NCBI GenBank assembly: GCA_013286425.1
Contig: JABDFS010000008.1
Location: forward strand, 1-37,122
DNA length: 37,122 bases
Source: Bacteroidota bacterium
GTDB taxonomy: Bacteria; Bacteroidota; Bacteroidia; Chitinophagales; Chitinophagaceae
Reading direction: 5' to 3'
Part shown: piece after piece, positions 8,712 through 16,854 of the stretch
Position numbering within the stretch: position 1 is the first letter of the stretch
Layout: every line of letters starts with the position of its first letter
The notes under the pieces: model-generated
The model's database searches: none
Told to the model about the DNA's origin: nothing
The model's input: only the letters and a program-made list of their open reading frames with translations
Made by a program: the position numbers and the translations under genes

Positions 8712-9062
8712 ATGATAAAATTTTTACAAGGAATTCACCCAGTAATGTTTGTTTTGGTTGCAACTATCTTCGAAGTAGCAGGGGATGCAATAATTAGAAA
8801 ATGCATTTATGAATATTCAGGTACTGCGCGAGTTATTTTCTTTATGATCGGGGCAGCATTTCTTTTTTTATATGGCTTCACTTTAAACTTAGCGCCAGTT
8901 GAATTTAAACAGATTGTCGGTATCTATATCGCTACTCTTTTTATTGTTTGGCAGGTTGGCAATTATATAGCTTTTAAAACTTTACCAAACGTATCAATTT
9001 TAATTGGCGGTGCGCTTATTGTCACCGGAGGCTTGATTGTTACCTTTTGGGAAAGCAAATAA
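8712..9062 (+). CDS. Small four-helix membrane protein, SMR/DMT-like
   Basis: I start this gene at ATG 8712 because the longer frame from TTG 8664 would run through a terminator hairpin. The product is 116 residues (MIKFLQGIHPVMFVLVATIF...) with four hydrophobic segments and no large loops, the size and topology of small multidrug resistance or related drug/metabolite transporter proteins. The first helix carries an acidic residue (FEVAGDAIIR), as the first helix of SMR proteins does with its functional glutamate. The last helix ends GGLIVTFWESK. I infer a dimeric inner-membrane transporter of unknown substrate. It stands alone between a terminator and a 392-base spacer. Confidence 0.6.
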   Translation: MIKFLQGIHPVMFVLVATIFEVAGDAIIRKCIYEYSGTARVIFFMIGAAFLFLYGFTLNLAPVEFKQIVGIYIATLFIVWQVGNYIAFKTLPNVSILIGGALIVTGGLIVTFWESK

Positions 9063-9454
9063 TTTTGTCCTAACTCCTAAATTGTTACTTAAAAATTTCT
9101 GATAATGCCAAGGCTGCTATTATCCCACAGCGGACGCGTGCAACTTCGCCACATGTATTTTAAAGCTTTCCTATAACGCTTTTAGCAAACAAAGAAGTTG
9201 ATAAACTCCGGGATAAACAAACGAAGTTGCAAACTTCGCCTGGTGAGCACTTAAGCTTCAGCAACAATTCAATCTTTCGGAACTGTTTTCTATAGAACTT
9301 TATTGTCACATTCACTTATCTATCAATCTCTTAGCCGGGGTACTGTTACCCCTGTTACCCTTTTTGCTTTACCTGTCATTGTAAGTTGCACCCGGTTTCA
9401 TTACACGTGTAGGAACATTAAAAACAATTTTTTCAAATTTAAAAACTTAGAATT
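9063..9454. other. Intergenic region with degenerate hairpin repeats
   Basis: The spacer contains a hairpin, CGAAGTT-GCA-AACTTCG (9222-9238). Just upstream lies a decayed copy of the same motif (AACAAAGAAGTTGATAAACTCC, split here as AACAAAGAAGTTG / ATAAACTCC, about 9186-9208), and a related GTGCAACTTCGCC lies near 9140-9152. They look like a decayed palindromic repeat family. No gene is visible; a plus-strand frame covering 9303-9698 is a shadow of the next gene. Confidence 0.5.
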
Positions 9455-10210
9455 ATGGCTCAGCAAACAGGAACGGTTACCCTGCAAGGTACGCTTGGTA
9501 ACCTTACATTTTTTAAATCGCAGGACGGCTACATGGTTAAGATCAAGAGCGCTGTTTCCAAAGACAAGATCTTATCAGATGACCGCTTTGCAAGAACCCG
9601 GGAAAACATGGCTGAATTTGGAAATGCAGGCGCATCGGCTAAAACCCTGCGTATGCCTTTTAACAGTGTTCTTCAGCAATCTGCAGACAACCGGATGATA
9701 AGCCGCCTGCTGGCGCTCATGCTTAAAGTAGTACAAAGTGATACTATTGGTACGAGAGGAGAACGTACGGCAAAAAACGGCGACCTTTCGTTGTTGGAGG
9801 ATTTCGATTTTAACAATAAAGGCATTTTAAATTCCACCTTAACCTGCCTGTATGATCTTACCTACACAAGGGTTACCGGTAATGTAGTTTTTGATCTGCC
9901 TTCCTTTATTCCAACACAGGTTATTGCAGCCCCAAAGGGCACCACACATTACCAATTGCAACTGGCAGGTGCACCGGTAGACCTGGATGCAATTAAAAAC
10001 CCGGCACAGTTTATACTGTCATCCATACTGCCATGGGATAATGCAAATACTGCAGCTTTGAATTTATCGTTGTCGTTGCCGGCAGCATCCACTTTACCTG
10101 TTTTTGTTTTATTACAGGTGCAATTTTACACAAAGGTGAATGCAGACTATTACGTGCTTAACAATGGTGCATTCAATGCATGTGCGATAGTTAAAGTTGA
10201 CCTTCCATAA
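9455..10210 (+). CDS. Conserved Bacteroidota hypothetical protein (251 aa)
   Basis: The protein begins MAQQTGTVTLQGTLGNLTFF, then KSQDGYMVKIKSAVSKDKI and DRFARTRENMAEFGNAG. I recall this start pattern (G-T-x-G-x-x-x-F-x-K-S-x-D-G-Y, then F-x-R-T-R-E-N) from uncharacterised proteins common in Bacteroidota. There is no signal peptide and no membrane segment. The middle is helical and basic, the C-terminal part is beta-rich and hydrophobic (residues 140-251). An A-rich leader (AAAAACTTAGAATT) precedes the ATG. It is followed 14 bases later by a 56-codon membrane peptide gene and then a terminator, so the two probably form a small operon. Function unknown; a virion-like or cargo role is only a guess from the pairing with a holin-sized peptide. 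Confidence 0.75.
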   Translation: MAQQTGTVTLQGTLGNLTFFKSQDGYMVKIKSAVSKDKILSDDRFARTRENMAEFGNAGASAKTLRMPFNSVLQQSADNRMISRLLALMLKVVQSDTIGTRGERTAKNGDLSLLEDFDFNNKGILNSTLTCLYDLTYTRVTGNVVFDLPSFIPTQVIAAPKGTTHYQLQLAGAPVDLDAIKNPAQFILSSILPWDNANTAALNLSLSLPAASTLPVFVLLQVQFYTKVNADYYVLNNGAFNACAIVKVDLP

Positions 10211-10224
10211 AACAATGCACTTTG

Positions 10225-10395
10225 ATGGAGGAGTTTAAACATACTGGTTATTCAGCATGCGGTGGCATTATCTTAACCATTATAGGCATTTCGGGTGAGG
10301 ATATTGTGAAAACAACGGTGCTGGGTATTATTGGTACTGCTGTTAGTTTTTCAGTATCTGCATTGTTAGGAAAGTTTTTCAAAAAAAGGCGATAA
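10225..10395 (+). CDS. Small membrane peptide (56 aa), paired with the upstream gene
   Basis: The frame reads MEEFKHTGYSACGGIILTII, then GISGEDIVKTTVLGIIGTAV and SFSVSALLGKFFKKRR, ending TAA at 10393-10395. It has two hydrophobic stretches (about 12-23 and 32-49) joined by a short acidic loop (SGED) and a strongly basic tail, so a hairpin membrane topology is likely. Size and layout resemble small holins or membrane toxins, but no family is recognised. It starts 14 bases after the 251-aa gene, and a rho-independent terminator lies 24 bases after it, which supports a real co-transcribed gene. Confidence 0.6.
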   Translation: MEEFKHTGYSACGGIILTIIGISGEDIVKTTVLGIIGTAVSFSVSALLGKFFKKRR

Positions 10396-10418
10396 AAATT
10401 GCGGTGCAGAAATTTTAA

Positions 10419-10449
10419 GAGGCTGGCCCTTTTGGGCAGCCTCTTTTTT
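10419..10449 (+). terminator. Rho-independent terminator
   Basis: GAGGCTGGCCC (10419-10429), loop TTTT, then GGGCAGCCTC (10434-10443) pair with a single bulged base and are followed by six T's. It closes the 251-aa/56-aa unit on the plus strand. Confidence 0.88.
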
Positions 10450-10450
10450 A

Positions 10451-10983
10451 TGCCATCTATTTTATTTTCGCTCAAGGCCCTTGGCCTCGCTCATACATTG
10501 CTTTTGCCACTTTCTTTTATCTCAAGCATATTGTTTTTTATTTGTCTCGATAAATACTTTGCAATTCTTAAAAAAAAGAAAGCAGCCAAAGAAAATTACT
10601 CGCGATGTCATCTGTATTTTTAAAGTGCCCGTGAATGCAAATCATTTCAAGGACAACATGATCGCTCCGCGCATTTATTCACTTATCTATGTTTTTCAAA
10701 AGTGTTCATGAATACTGGATATTTCTCCTTGCCAGCGCGCTCCCTCCGTGCAGCATTCTTTCTGGCAGTGCTTAGCTACTTTCTGTGCTACTTTAACCTG
10801 TTTGAAACAGAATCAACACTAAGCGGCCTGGTATCAACCAACAGATAAAGATTACCTATAAGTAAAGTGTTTTAATTAAGGTTGGCATTATTTTAGTACT
10901 AACAGGAATATCCCCGAAATAAAATCCAATTTCCTTTAAAAAAGTAGCATACCAACGTTTGCTACTTTTTTAATTTTTGGAAT
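10451..10983. other. Intergenic region, no firm gene
   Basis: The only frame of note is at 10708-10848 on the plus strand (46 codons, starting MNTGYFSLPARSLRAAFFLA, then VLSYFLCYFNLF), with one hydrophobic segment. It has no supporting context and may be chance. A terminator-like hairpin lies at 10938-10971. The longer frame at 10399-10623 runs through the terminator at 10419-10449 and is not accepted. Confidence 0.4.
10938..10971. terminator. Terminator-like hairpin just ahead of the 91-aa gene
   Basis: AAAAAAGTAGCA (10938-10949) and TGCTACTTTTTT (10960-10971) are exact complements around a 10-base loop. It could end transcripts in either direction. It sits 12 bases before the ATG of the next gene, so it may instead act as a leader attenuator for that gene. 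Confidence 0.7.
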
Positions 10984-11259
10984 ATGACTAACAAAACTGT
11001 AAGATTTATATTACCTCTGCGAGGTAAAGAATACTCAGGCTTCTGCAGCGAGAAAAATATTGATGAACATTCGAAACATTTCTTTGTTCATATCGGCACA
11101 GAAAGCAGAAGTATTATTGTGGCTGAACTGAACTACACTAAAAATATGTGGAAATTTGACCAGGGTGAAAGGTTTATCAAAATCGGAGAGCTAAATTCAG
11201 AAGAAGGCAGTTATGTTGCTGAATATTTAGGGAATGTTGTTGTTAATTGGTTCAAGTAA
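10984..11259 (+). CDS. Hypothetical protein (91 aa)
   Basis: The product starts MTNKTVRFILPLRGKEYSGF and ends VAEYLGNVVVNWFK. It is soluble, mixed alpha/beta in character, with no signal peptide or membrane segment and no motif I recognise. Aromatic and charged residues are spread evenly, which suggests a folded domain. It is flanked by the hairpin at 10938-10971 on its left and converges with the MarC-family gene on its right. Codon use looks like its neighbours. Function unknown. Confidence 0.6.
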   Translation: MTNKTVRFILPLRGKEYSGFCSEKNIDEHSKHFFVHIGTESRSIIVAELNYTKNMWKFDQGERFIKIGELNSEEGSYVAEYLGNVVVNWFK

Positions 11260-11308
11260 GCCTTATTTAAATTGCTTTTAAAAGTGCAATACCGGGATTC
11301 GCGTAAAC

Positions 11309-11983
11309 CTACGCGTGTATTAATGCCCTTATTCCATTTACAGCTATCTGCAAACCCACACAGAATATCAGGAAAGCGCTGATGCGGTTCAATACATTTT
11401 CTCCTTTGGAGCCAATGTATTGTATAAGTGTTTTAGTATTAAGGTAGAAAATGTATATCAGCACACACATAACAATAATGGCAATAATAAGCGCACCGGT
11501 ATTCATAAGATAATCCTTCATATTTTCATGCGTGCTGCGGGCGCCCAGGGTAAACAATACCGAGATAGTGCCGGCGCCTGTGGTAACAGGAAATGTAATG
11601 GGATAAAAAAGTTTATCCTGCAGCGTATCAACATTAACGGCTTCTGCTGTATGTTCAGCCTTTACCTGCCGCTCGGCTGAATTGTTGCCGGCAGACAAAA
11701 ACTCCCATCCCATTTTACAGATCATAATACCACCGGCCAGTTGTATAACCGGTATAGATATTCCAAACAGCTCCAAAATCCAGTGTCCGGCAAATAAGGT
11801 TATCACACAAATAGCAAAAGCATACAACGCAATTTTTTTTACCGCATTCTTTCTTTGTTTTCGTGTCAGGTTATCAAAATAAGGATTTAAAATAAATGCC
11901 GTACCAACAGGGTTTACCACCGGGAACAAGGTTATGATACCTATAAACACAAGGTGAACTACATATTGATAATCTTCGTGCAT
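11309..11983 (-). CDS. MarC family integral membrane protein
   Basis: This 224-residue protein belongs to the MarC/UPF0056 family: six hydrophobic helices with the family segments FPVVNPVGTAFIL (residues 20-32), a second hydrophobic block with LAGGIMICKMGWEFL, and ITFPVTTGAGTISVLFTLGA, which is the second copy of the re-entrant-like motif (PxxxGPGxI type). A charged loop of about 30 residues lies between helices 3 and 4. The original link to multiple antibiotic resistance was not upheld for E. coli MarC, and the transported substrate is unknown. It is a single gene on the minus strand. Confidence 0.9.
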   Translation of the reverse strand: MHEDYQYVVHLVFIGIITLFPVVNPVGTAFILNPYFDNLTRKQRKNAVKKIALYAFAICVITLFAGHWILELFGISIPVIQLAGGIMICKMGWEFLSAGNNSAERQVKAEHTAEAVNVDTLQDKLFYPITFPVTTGAGTISVLFTLGARSTHENMKDYLMNTGALIIAIIVMCVLIYIFYLNTKTLIQYIGSKGENVLNRISAFLIFCVGLQIAVNGIRALIHA

Positions 11984-12011
11984 ACTATAAAATAAAGCAA
12001 TTTAACCCGGA

Positions 12012-12224
12012 ATGATAAAAAACAGAACGCATAATTTGATTATTACGATTATTCAAAAACGCGATAAGCACCGCATAAAAAAGACTGCCAGGAGTATTTT
12101 ACCGTATGTCTCCTTGCTGTGCTTTTGTGAGGAGAAGGATTGCACTTCGGTTACCTTAAATGTCTGCTGTGCCAAGGCTTTATCAGAGAATATTGCGGTA
12201 AAGAAATTTACAGTACTGAAATAA
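12012..12224 (+). CDS. Possible small Cys-rich protein (70 aa)
   Basis: The frame starts MIKNRTHNLIITIIQKRDKH and ends SENIAVKKFTVLK with a tandem stop TAATAA, directly followed by a terminator hairpin at 12226. It has five cysteines in its second half (LLCFCEEKDC...NVCC) and a very basic first half. No family is recognised. The match between stop codon and terminator is the main support. The start could be internal, and it may also be a remnant. Confidence 0.35.
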   Translation: MIKNRTHNLIITIIQKRDKHRIKKTARSILPYVSLLCFCEEKDCTSVTLNVCCAKALSENIAVKKFTVLK

Positions 12225-12225
12225 T

Positions 12226-12255
12226 AAAAGGCTGCCCGGAAAGGGAAGCCTTTTT
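12226..12255. terminator. Terminator hairpin
   Basis: AAAAGGCTGCCC and GGGAAGCCTTTTT (12243-12255) pair with one mismatch around a 5-base loop. The T-run is better on the plus strand, but the AAAA on the left could also serve the minus-strand YSC84 gene, which ends at 12313. Confidence 0.75.
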
Positions 12256-12312
12256 ATCTGTAGAACTGTATTAAGAATGAATGGCCCTATGTGAATGCCT
12301 TATCGCAGCGGT

Positions 12313-12855
12313 TTAAAATGCGGTATACTTGAATTTCTGCCCGCCCACTGTAGCTTCCGCCATCAGGCCGCTAAGATCCTCGGTAAACACCGATACGCCA
12401 TCGGTATATTTTGCATTTTTTGATGCACCCGACTTTACTGCAACGGCTGAAACCTGCGCACTAAACTCTAATTTGCTTTGTTTCATGCGATCTAACGCAT
12501 CCTTGTTTTCAAAAAAAATAACTTCCCTGTAAGTTTGTCCGCCTACCTGGGCACCCACCGTAACCTGGCCCGTTTTTACCACACCTATCGATTTTCCTTT
12601 TTCATACAGAATGCCATCGCCGCCCGAACCACCTACTATAAAGCCGCCTTTGCCAATTTTGTGGAAAATAACATATCCGTAGGAGGATGCAAAAAGATCG
12701 GACATAGAAGGATCTGTTTTAATAAATGCCGCTTTTGCATCCCTGCTTTCGGAAAGTAATTTTTCGGCATCTTTATCCTGTGCGAGGAGCGTATGCGGCA
12801 CCATATAAGCTACAAATGCTAAAAGCGCCAGTCTTACTAATTTAGTTTTTTTCAT
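12313..12855 (-). CDS. YSC84-like (SYLF domain) secreted protein
   Basis: The 180-residue precursor has a signal peptide (MKKTKLVRLALLAFVAYMVP, cleavage after about HTLLA) and one SYLF/YSC84 domain. Typical segments are visible: SYGYVIFHKIGKGGFIVGGS (about residues 59-78), GDGILYE, and VTVGAQVGGQTYREVIFF, ending in VGGQKFKYTAF. In eukaryotes this domain binds phosphoinositides; bacterial members are exported and of unclear function, with lipid binding a fair inference. Members of about this length are common in Bacteroidota. It is a lone gene followed by a terminator. Confidence 0.88.
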   Translation of the reverse strand: MKKTKLVRLALLAFVAYMVPHTLLAQDKDAEKLLSESRDAKAAFIKTDPSMSDLFASSYGYVIFHKIGKGGFIVGGSGGDGILYEKGKSIGVVKTGQVTVGAQVGGQTYREVIFFENKDALDRMKQSKLEFSAQVSAVAVKSGASKNAKYTDGVSVFTEDLSGLMAEATVGGQKFKYTAF

Positions 12856-13103
12856 ATTTAATATTTTATATCAGTTTTTGATGAGACATTTCCCATACTA
12901 ACATAATAATGCTTCTATAATCAAAATGCCTGCCGTTACTTTACCTTAATGCTTTTCCCGTGTTTTTGTTTGCAAAAATTACATCCGGATCAAGGAAATT
13001 GTGCCAGGATTATTACATGTTTATTTGCACTCATGTTTTACCAGGGATATATTGATGGAAAGAAAAGAATAGCTGCAGATTAGTTTCTCCTATTATTTAC
13101 CAC

Positions 13104-14120
13104 TCAATGCTTATGTTTTCCAAGGGCTATCTTTTTTGAAAAAATAATGCGGTAATTTCCTACAGGTACAATAAAATCATCAAAAAAGTAATTCCCTTTT
13201 ACCCATAAATCGGTGGCAGCCCAGTTTACACTTATATCCCAGGAATCGCTGTTATAACCTGCAGATGCTTTATAAATTACAGACGGATTTATCACGGTCC
13301 TGCTTTTTTTATCATCCATATTTTCAACCGTTGAAAAATTAGCCTGAACATTGCCAATAAGGGAGCCGGTGATGTAAAAATGTTTTGCCATAACCAGTGT
13401 ATAAGCATATCCTCCGCCAACACCTACGCTGAAAAAACTTATATTATTAATACCGGCAGCCTCGGGAAAAGAATTTTCAATCTTCTCCGGTACCAGCGAA
13501 CTATCACCTTTTATCTGGCCATAGTAAACCAATCCTCCCAGCAACAGGGAGCCTGCAGATTTCTTTTGCCACTCATTTTGCGTAAACGCTGCATTGTAAG
13601 AAAACCGCTCCGGGTTCATCACACGGTAGCCTGAAACTCCGAGAAATAATTGTTTCACGTCCGGCCTGTAATAATAAGCACCGGGGTTATCCGCTGCATA
13701 ACCTTTTTGCTCAATGTATAAGCCTTTGTGGTCTAGTGCAAGAAGATCCAGCGCCCATTTATGCGGGAAGAAATGAGCCTGCAGATCAATACTTTTTGTT
13801 TTGCCTTTTGCATCGTTGCCATTGTTCAGAAAACCAAAACCATAAGCAAGATTTAAAGTAAGGTTGTTATAGGTAGCACCTATACCCATGGTTAACAGGG
13901 TATTTGGCTTGTAGTCAATATCCTGTCCGCCATTGGCAGCAGGTAAAGTAAAAGAGGTGTACTTCTTTGAAAAATAAAAGCGGCCAACAAGTGTATGAGG
14001 ATAAGTTACAAAATAAGCTGTATCATGATTTAACGGTTTTTGAGCTTTAGTAAAAGAAGGATTTAATAAAGCAAAAAAGAGCATAATCAGTAAAGGGAAA
14101 AAAAAGCCATTGTATTTCAT
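13104..14120 (-). CDS. DUF4421-like outer-membrane beta-barrel protein
   Basis: The 338-residue protein has a signal peptide (to about residue 26, ending TKA-QKPL). Alternating hydrophobic and polar residues with aromatic ends follow, as in an outer-membrane beta barrel (LTLNLAYGFGFLNN, WALDLLALDHKGLYIEQKGY, FYITGSLIGNVQANFST). The N-terminal part (GRFYFSKKYTSFTL, then DYKPNTLLTMGIGATYNNL) and overall length agree with DUF4421, a Bacteroidota family of unknown function. It is a single gene, divergent from the T9SS protein gene. The family call is from recalled pattern; the barrel call is firmer. Confidence 0.68.
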   Translation of the reverse strand: MKYNGFFFPLLIMLFFALLNPSFTKAQKPLNHDTAYFVTYPHTLVGRFYFSKKYTSFTLPAANGGQDIDYKPNTLLTMGIGATYNNLTLNLAYGFGFLNNGNDAKGKTKSIDLQAHFFPHKWALDLLALDHKGLYIEQKGYAADNPGAYYYRPDVKQLFLGVSGYRVMNPERFSYNAAFTQNEWQKKSAGSLLLGGLVYYGQIKGDSSLVPEKIENSFPEAAGINNISFFSVGVGGGYAYTLVMAKHFYITGSLIGNVQANFSTVENMDDKKSRTVINPSVIYKASAGYNSDSWDISVNWAATDLWVKGNYFFDDFIVPVGNYRIIFSKKIALGKHKH

Positions 14121-14285
14121 TGATGTTTATAATGTTAATACCATGCCATAATTTATTAATCATTTATGTAAACAACTTTTCCATGCAATGACTATATAAA
14201 AAAACTGCCCAACAAGTATCAGTAAACTATTTTTTTGCACAAAATCAATAGTTTAGTCGCATTATTTAAATCATAAATCTTTTAA

Positions 14286-15881
14286 ATGAAAAAATGTTTA
14301 CACTCATTCTTCATTGCTTCTCTATTTACAGTTTCAGCAACAACACTTTGGGCACAACCAGGTTCATTGGACAAAAAATTCGGTGACAACGGATTTGTAC
14401 TTAGCAACGTTGGTAACCCTAACAACAGTATTGGCTACGATGTGGTAATGCAGCAAGACGGAAAAACCGTTGTAAGCGGTAAAGCACAAATATCTTCCTC
14501 TATACAGGCTGCCATCCTGATGCGGTATAAAATAAACGGGAAGCCGGACAGCAGTTTTGGTAAAAACGGAGCCGTTGCCCAATCATTTACCAACCAGTTT
14601 GATAATTTCTCCACACTAAAAATTCAACAAGATGGAAAACTTGTTGCAGCCGGCCTCAGCATCCGCCATGATACAGATTTTGTTTTGTTTGCACGGTATA
14701 ATACGAATGGAAAGCCTGATAACAGCTTTCGTACCCAAACTACGGCAATAAAATATTATGGATTTGGAGCAGTAGCAACTGATATTGTAATACAACCCGA
14801 CAAAAAAATCCTGCTGCTCATCAACAATAACCAGGACATTACTTACCTGGCACAAACACAGGTAGAACGTTATAATGAAGATGGCACCATTGATCAAAGC
14901 TTTGGAACCAATGGTAATTTTACTTACACCGGTAATTTTTGGTTCACCAAATTCACAACCGACAAATCTGGAAGGATCATTTGCATGAGCGGCGATGCAG
15001 GCATCACCAATCTTATGCGGTTATTACCTAACGGAAAACCTGACAATACATTTGGAATAAACAGCATTGCAACTACCCAGGTTAGCCCGTATGACGGTAG
15101 CCAGAATTTAATTGCCCAGCCCGACGGCAAGATCATTGTTGGCGGATTTTTGCAGGCATCCAATTTTGTAGATAACCTGTTTTCAGTTTACCGGTTTAAA
15201 ACAAATGGCAGCCTTGACAGCACGTTTAACGGAACAGGAATCAACAGCACCAAAATAAATGGTATTGATTATGTTTATGACGTTTCCTTACAGCAGGATG
15301 GCAAACTCATTGCTACAGGTTATACCGTTTCTCACAGCGGTTCACCCTACATTGCGCTTATGCGTTATAACACGCAAAATGGCCACACAGATTCAACCTG
15401 GGGCAATAATGGTGTAGATACTGTTTCAATAACATGGGATGGCAATAATTATTCTTATGCCGTGGCGGCAGCTATTTCTGATGATGGCTCCAGGATAACG
15501 GTTACAGGCCAGCAGGGTGGCAAGAACTTCAGGCGAAATGAGTTTTTAACAGCAAGGTTTATTTTGCCTGGCGCCATGTCATTGCAGGCAATTGCCTCCT
15601 CAGCAAATGATCTTGAGGTTAATAAAGCCGGCGTTGCATTGGTATATCCCAATCCTGTAAAAAATACTGCAACCATTTCTTTTAGTCTGGAGGAAAGTAC
15701 AGCTGTACATGTAAGCATAATAAACATGCAGGGACAAACCTTATCAACTATCTATAATGGCTATTTAAACAAAGGCAATCAAACGCTCAGGGCCAATGTA
15801 AGCGGCTTACCTTCCGGTACTTATAACGTATTAATACAGGCAGGAAGTAAAAGCAGTTATATAAAACTGGTTAAGTTATAA
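14286..15881 (+). CDS. Secreted delta-60 repeat protein with T9SS sorting domain
   Basis: The 531-residue precursor starts with a signal peptide (to about residue 23, LWA-QPGS). It contains roughly seven copies of the delta-60 repeat, each with a pattern like NGKPDSSFG...(N)G and a following V-x-x-QxDGKxxxxG (for example QQDGKTVVSG, QQDGKLVAAG, QPDGKIIVGG, QQDGKLIATG), giving a beta-propeller-like fold. From residue 453 the C-terminal 79 residues are a type IX secretion sorting domain (VYPNPVKNTATISFS...PSGTYNVLIQ...IKLVKL). The protein should be exported to the periplasm by Sec, then carried across the outer membrane by T9SS with the tail removed. Its ligand is unknown. No T9SS core genes are in this window. 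Confidence 0.93.
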   Translation: MKKCLHSFFIASLFTVSATTLWAQPGSLDKKFGDNGFVLSNVGNPNNSIGYDVVMQQDGKTVVSGKAQISSSIQAAILMRYKINGKPDSSFGKNGAVAQSFTNQFDNFSTLKIQQDGKLVAAGLSIRHDTDFVLFARYNTNGKPDNSFRTQTTAIKYYGFGAVATDIVIQPDKKILLLINNNQDITYLAQTQVERYNEDGTIDQSFGTNGNFTYTGNFWFTKFTTDKSGRIICMSGDAGITNLMRLLPNGKPDNTFGINSIATTQVSPYDGSQNLIAQPDGKIIVGGFLQASNFVDNLFSVYRFKTNGSLDSTFNGTGINSTKINGIDYVYDVSLQQDGKLIATGYTVSHSGSPYIALMRYNTQNGHTDSTWGNNGVDTVSITWDGNNYSYAVAAAISDDGSRITVTGQQGGKNFRRNEFLTARFILPGAMSLQAIASSANDLEVNKAGVALVYPNPVKNTATISFSLEESTAVHVSIINMQGQTLSTIYNGYLNKGNQTLRANVSGLPSGTYNVLIQAGSKSSYIKLVKL

Positions 15882-15923
15882 TTCTTGTATAAAAAAGCTT
15901 TCAATCGTTAAGCTTCTCCTGGG

Positions 15924-15991
15924 TACCGGTCTGACGCCTGTATGCGCCTGACCGGCAGCACTCCGGCCAGGCGCCTTAATGCCGTCAGACC
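15924..15991. repeat. REP-like palindrome, copy A (left of RAYT)
   Basis: A nested palindrome: outer arms GGTCTGACG (15928-15936) and CGTCAGACC (15983-15991) are exact complements, and inner arms GCGCCTGACCGG (15944-15955) and CCGGCCAGGCGC (15963-15974) pair with one mismatch around CAGCACT. The first 50 bases (15924-15973) are identical to copy B on the other side of the transposase gene. Confidence 0.88.
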
Positions 15992-16027
15992 AATAATTAT
16001 TTTATTTTTAGGCAGAAATATAGTGTT

Positions 16028-16617
16028 ATGCAATTCGAACCCTACAAAACCTATCATGTTTATAACCAGGGCAACAACAAGCAACGAATCTTTTTTACAA
16101 ACAATAATTACTTATACTTTTTACAAGCTTACAGAAAACTTGTTGCTCCTTATACAGAAACACTGGCATATTGTTTAATGCCGAATCATTTTCATTTTCT
16201 TATTAGTACAAACCAGTGTTCAATACAATCTTTACAGGTTGGCAGCCTTGTATTATCGCAATTATCGAATGGCATAAGAATTTTATTGAGCAGTTATGCA
16301 AATGCTATCAACATTCAATAACATACCACAGGATCGTTATTCAGGCAAAAAACAAAAGCCAAATTGCTTGAAACCGGGTCTGAAAATTACCCGTTCATTG
16401 CTTTCAACTATATTCATCAAAATCCGTTGCATCATAAAATAGCGGATCGCCTGGAAGATTGGGAATATTCTTCCTTTAAAGATTATGCAGGGTTAAGAAT
16501 GGCAATTTGTGCAATCAAAAACTGGCAAAGAAGTTAATTGATATCGACTGGAAAAATTTTATGGCTGCAACCTATGAACAATATGCTAATAAAAATTTTA
16601 TAGAGACAATTTTTTAA
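16028..16617 (+). pseudogene. REP-associated tyrosine transposase (RAYT, Y1/HUH family), inactivated
   Basis: The frame from ATG 16028 reads MQFEPYKTYHVYNQGNNKQR and keeps the HUH metal motif (LMPNHFHFLI). A TAA at 16319-16321 breaks it after NAINIQ. The same frame continues HTTGSLFRQKTKAKLLETGS and FIAFNYIHQNPLHHKIADRL, with the catalytic tyrosine expected in the FNYIHQNP segment, then EDWEYSSFKDYAGLR. At about 16496 one base is missing, and the other frame gives NGNLCNQKLAKKLIDIDWKN to a TAA at 16615-16617. Repairing both lesions gives about 197 residues, the normal size of a RAYT. RAYTs cut and move short palindromes at their own ends; near-identical palindromes sit on both sides here. Both key active-site segments survive, so loss is recent. 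Confidence 0.9.
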
Positions 16618-16689
16618 TACCGGTCTGACGCCTGTATGCGCCTGACCGGCAGCACTCCGGCCAGGCGGCTTAATGCCTTTAGGCCGGTA
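16618..16689. repeat. REP-like palindrome, copy B (right of RAYT)
   Basis: It begins on the base after the RAYT stop codon. The sequence is identical to copy A for its first 50 bases and again for CTTAATGCC after one substitution. The outer arms here are TACCGG (16618-16623) and CCGGTA (16684-16689). Confidence 0.88.
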
Positions 16690-16690
16690 T

Positions 16691-16786
16691 TTATGAAGCT
16701 CCCGCAATTCTTATTTCTTCTCCGTTAAGCCATGAAGCATATATAACAGCATCAATTTTTGGTTGTATAAAAGCAACCCATTGTTT
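16691..16786 (-). pseudogene. Short C-terminal remnant, possibly a short-chain dehydrogenase
   Basis: On the minus strand a 32-codon stretch reads PKQWVAFIQPKIDAVIYASW, then LNGEEIRIAGAS and a stop at 16691-16693, with a stop codon directly before it. The ending (ASW-x-NGE-x-IRI-x-GA) resembles the last strand of short-chain dehydrogenases. It sits between REP copies B and C, so the gene may have been broken by element movement. The identification is weak. Confidence 0.28.
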
Positions 16787-16811
16787 TGGTTATTGCTGAT
16801 ACGGCAAAATA

Positions 16812-16842
16812 GCGGTCTGACGCCTGTATGCGTCTGACCGTA
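16812..16842. repeat. REP-like palindrome, copy C (half element)
   Basis: GCGGTCTGACGCCTGTATGC and GTCTGACCG form the left half of the element seen in copies A and B. The arms CGGTCTGACGC and GCGTCTGACCG pair with one mismatch around CTGTAT. It sits 12 bases beyond the stop codon of DUF1254 gene A and may act as its 3' hairpin. Confidence 0.8.
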
Positions 16843-16854
16843 CCCAACCATTCA

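Noticed and set aside
9303-9698. Plus-strand 131-codon frame overlapping the 251-aa gene
   Set aside because: Out of frame with the well-patterned 251-aa protein and of low protein-like character.
10399-10623. Plus-strand 74-codon frame with hydrophobic stretches
   Set aside because: It contains the terminator at 10419-10449 and begins right after the 56-aa gene; the hydrophobicity comes from T-rich DNA.
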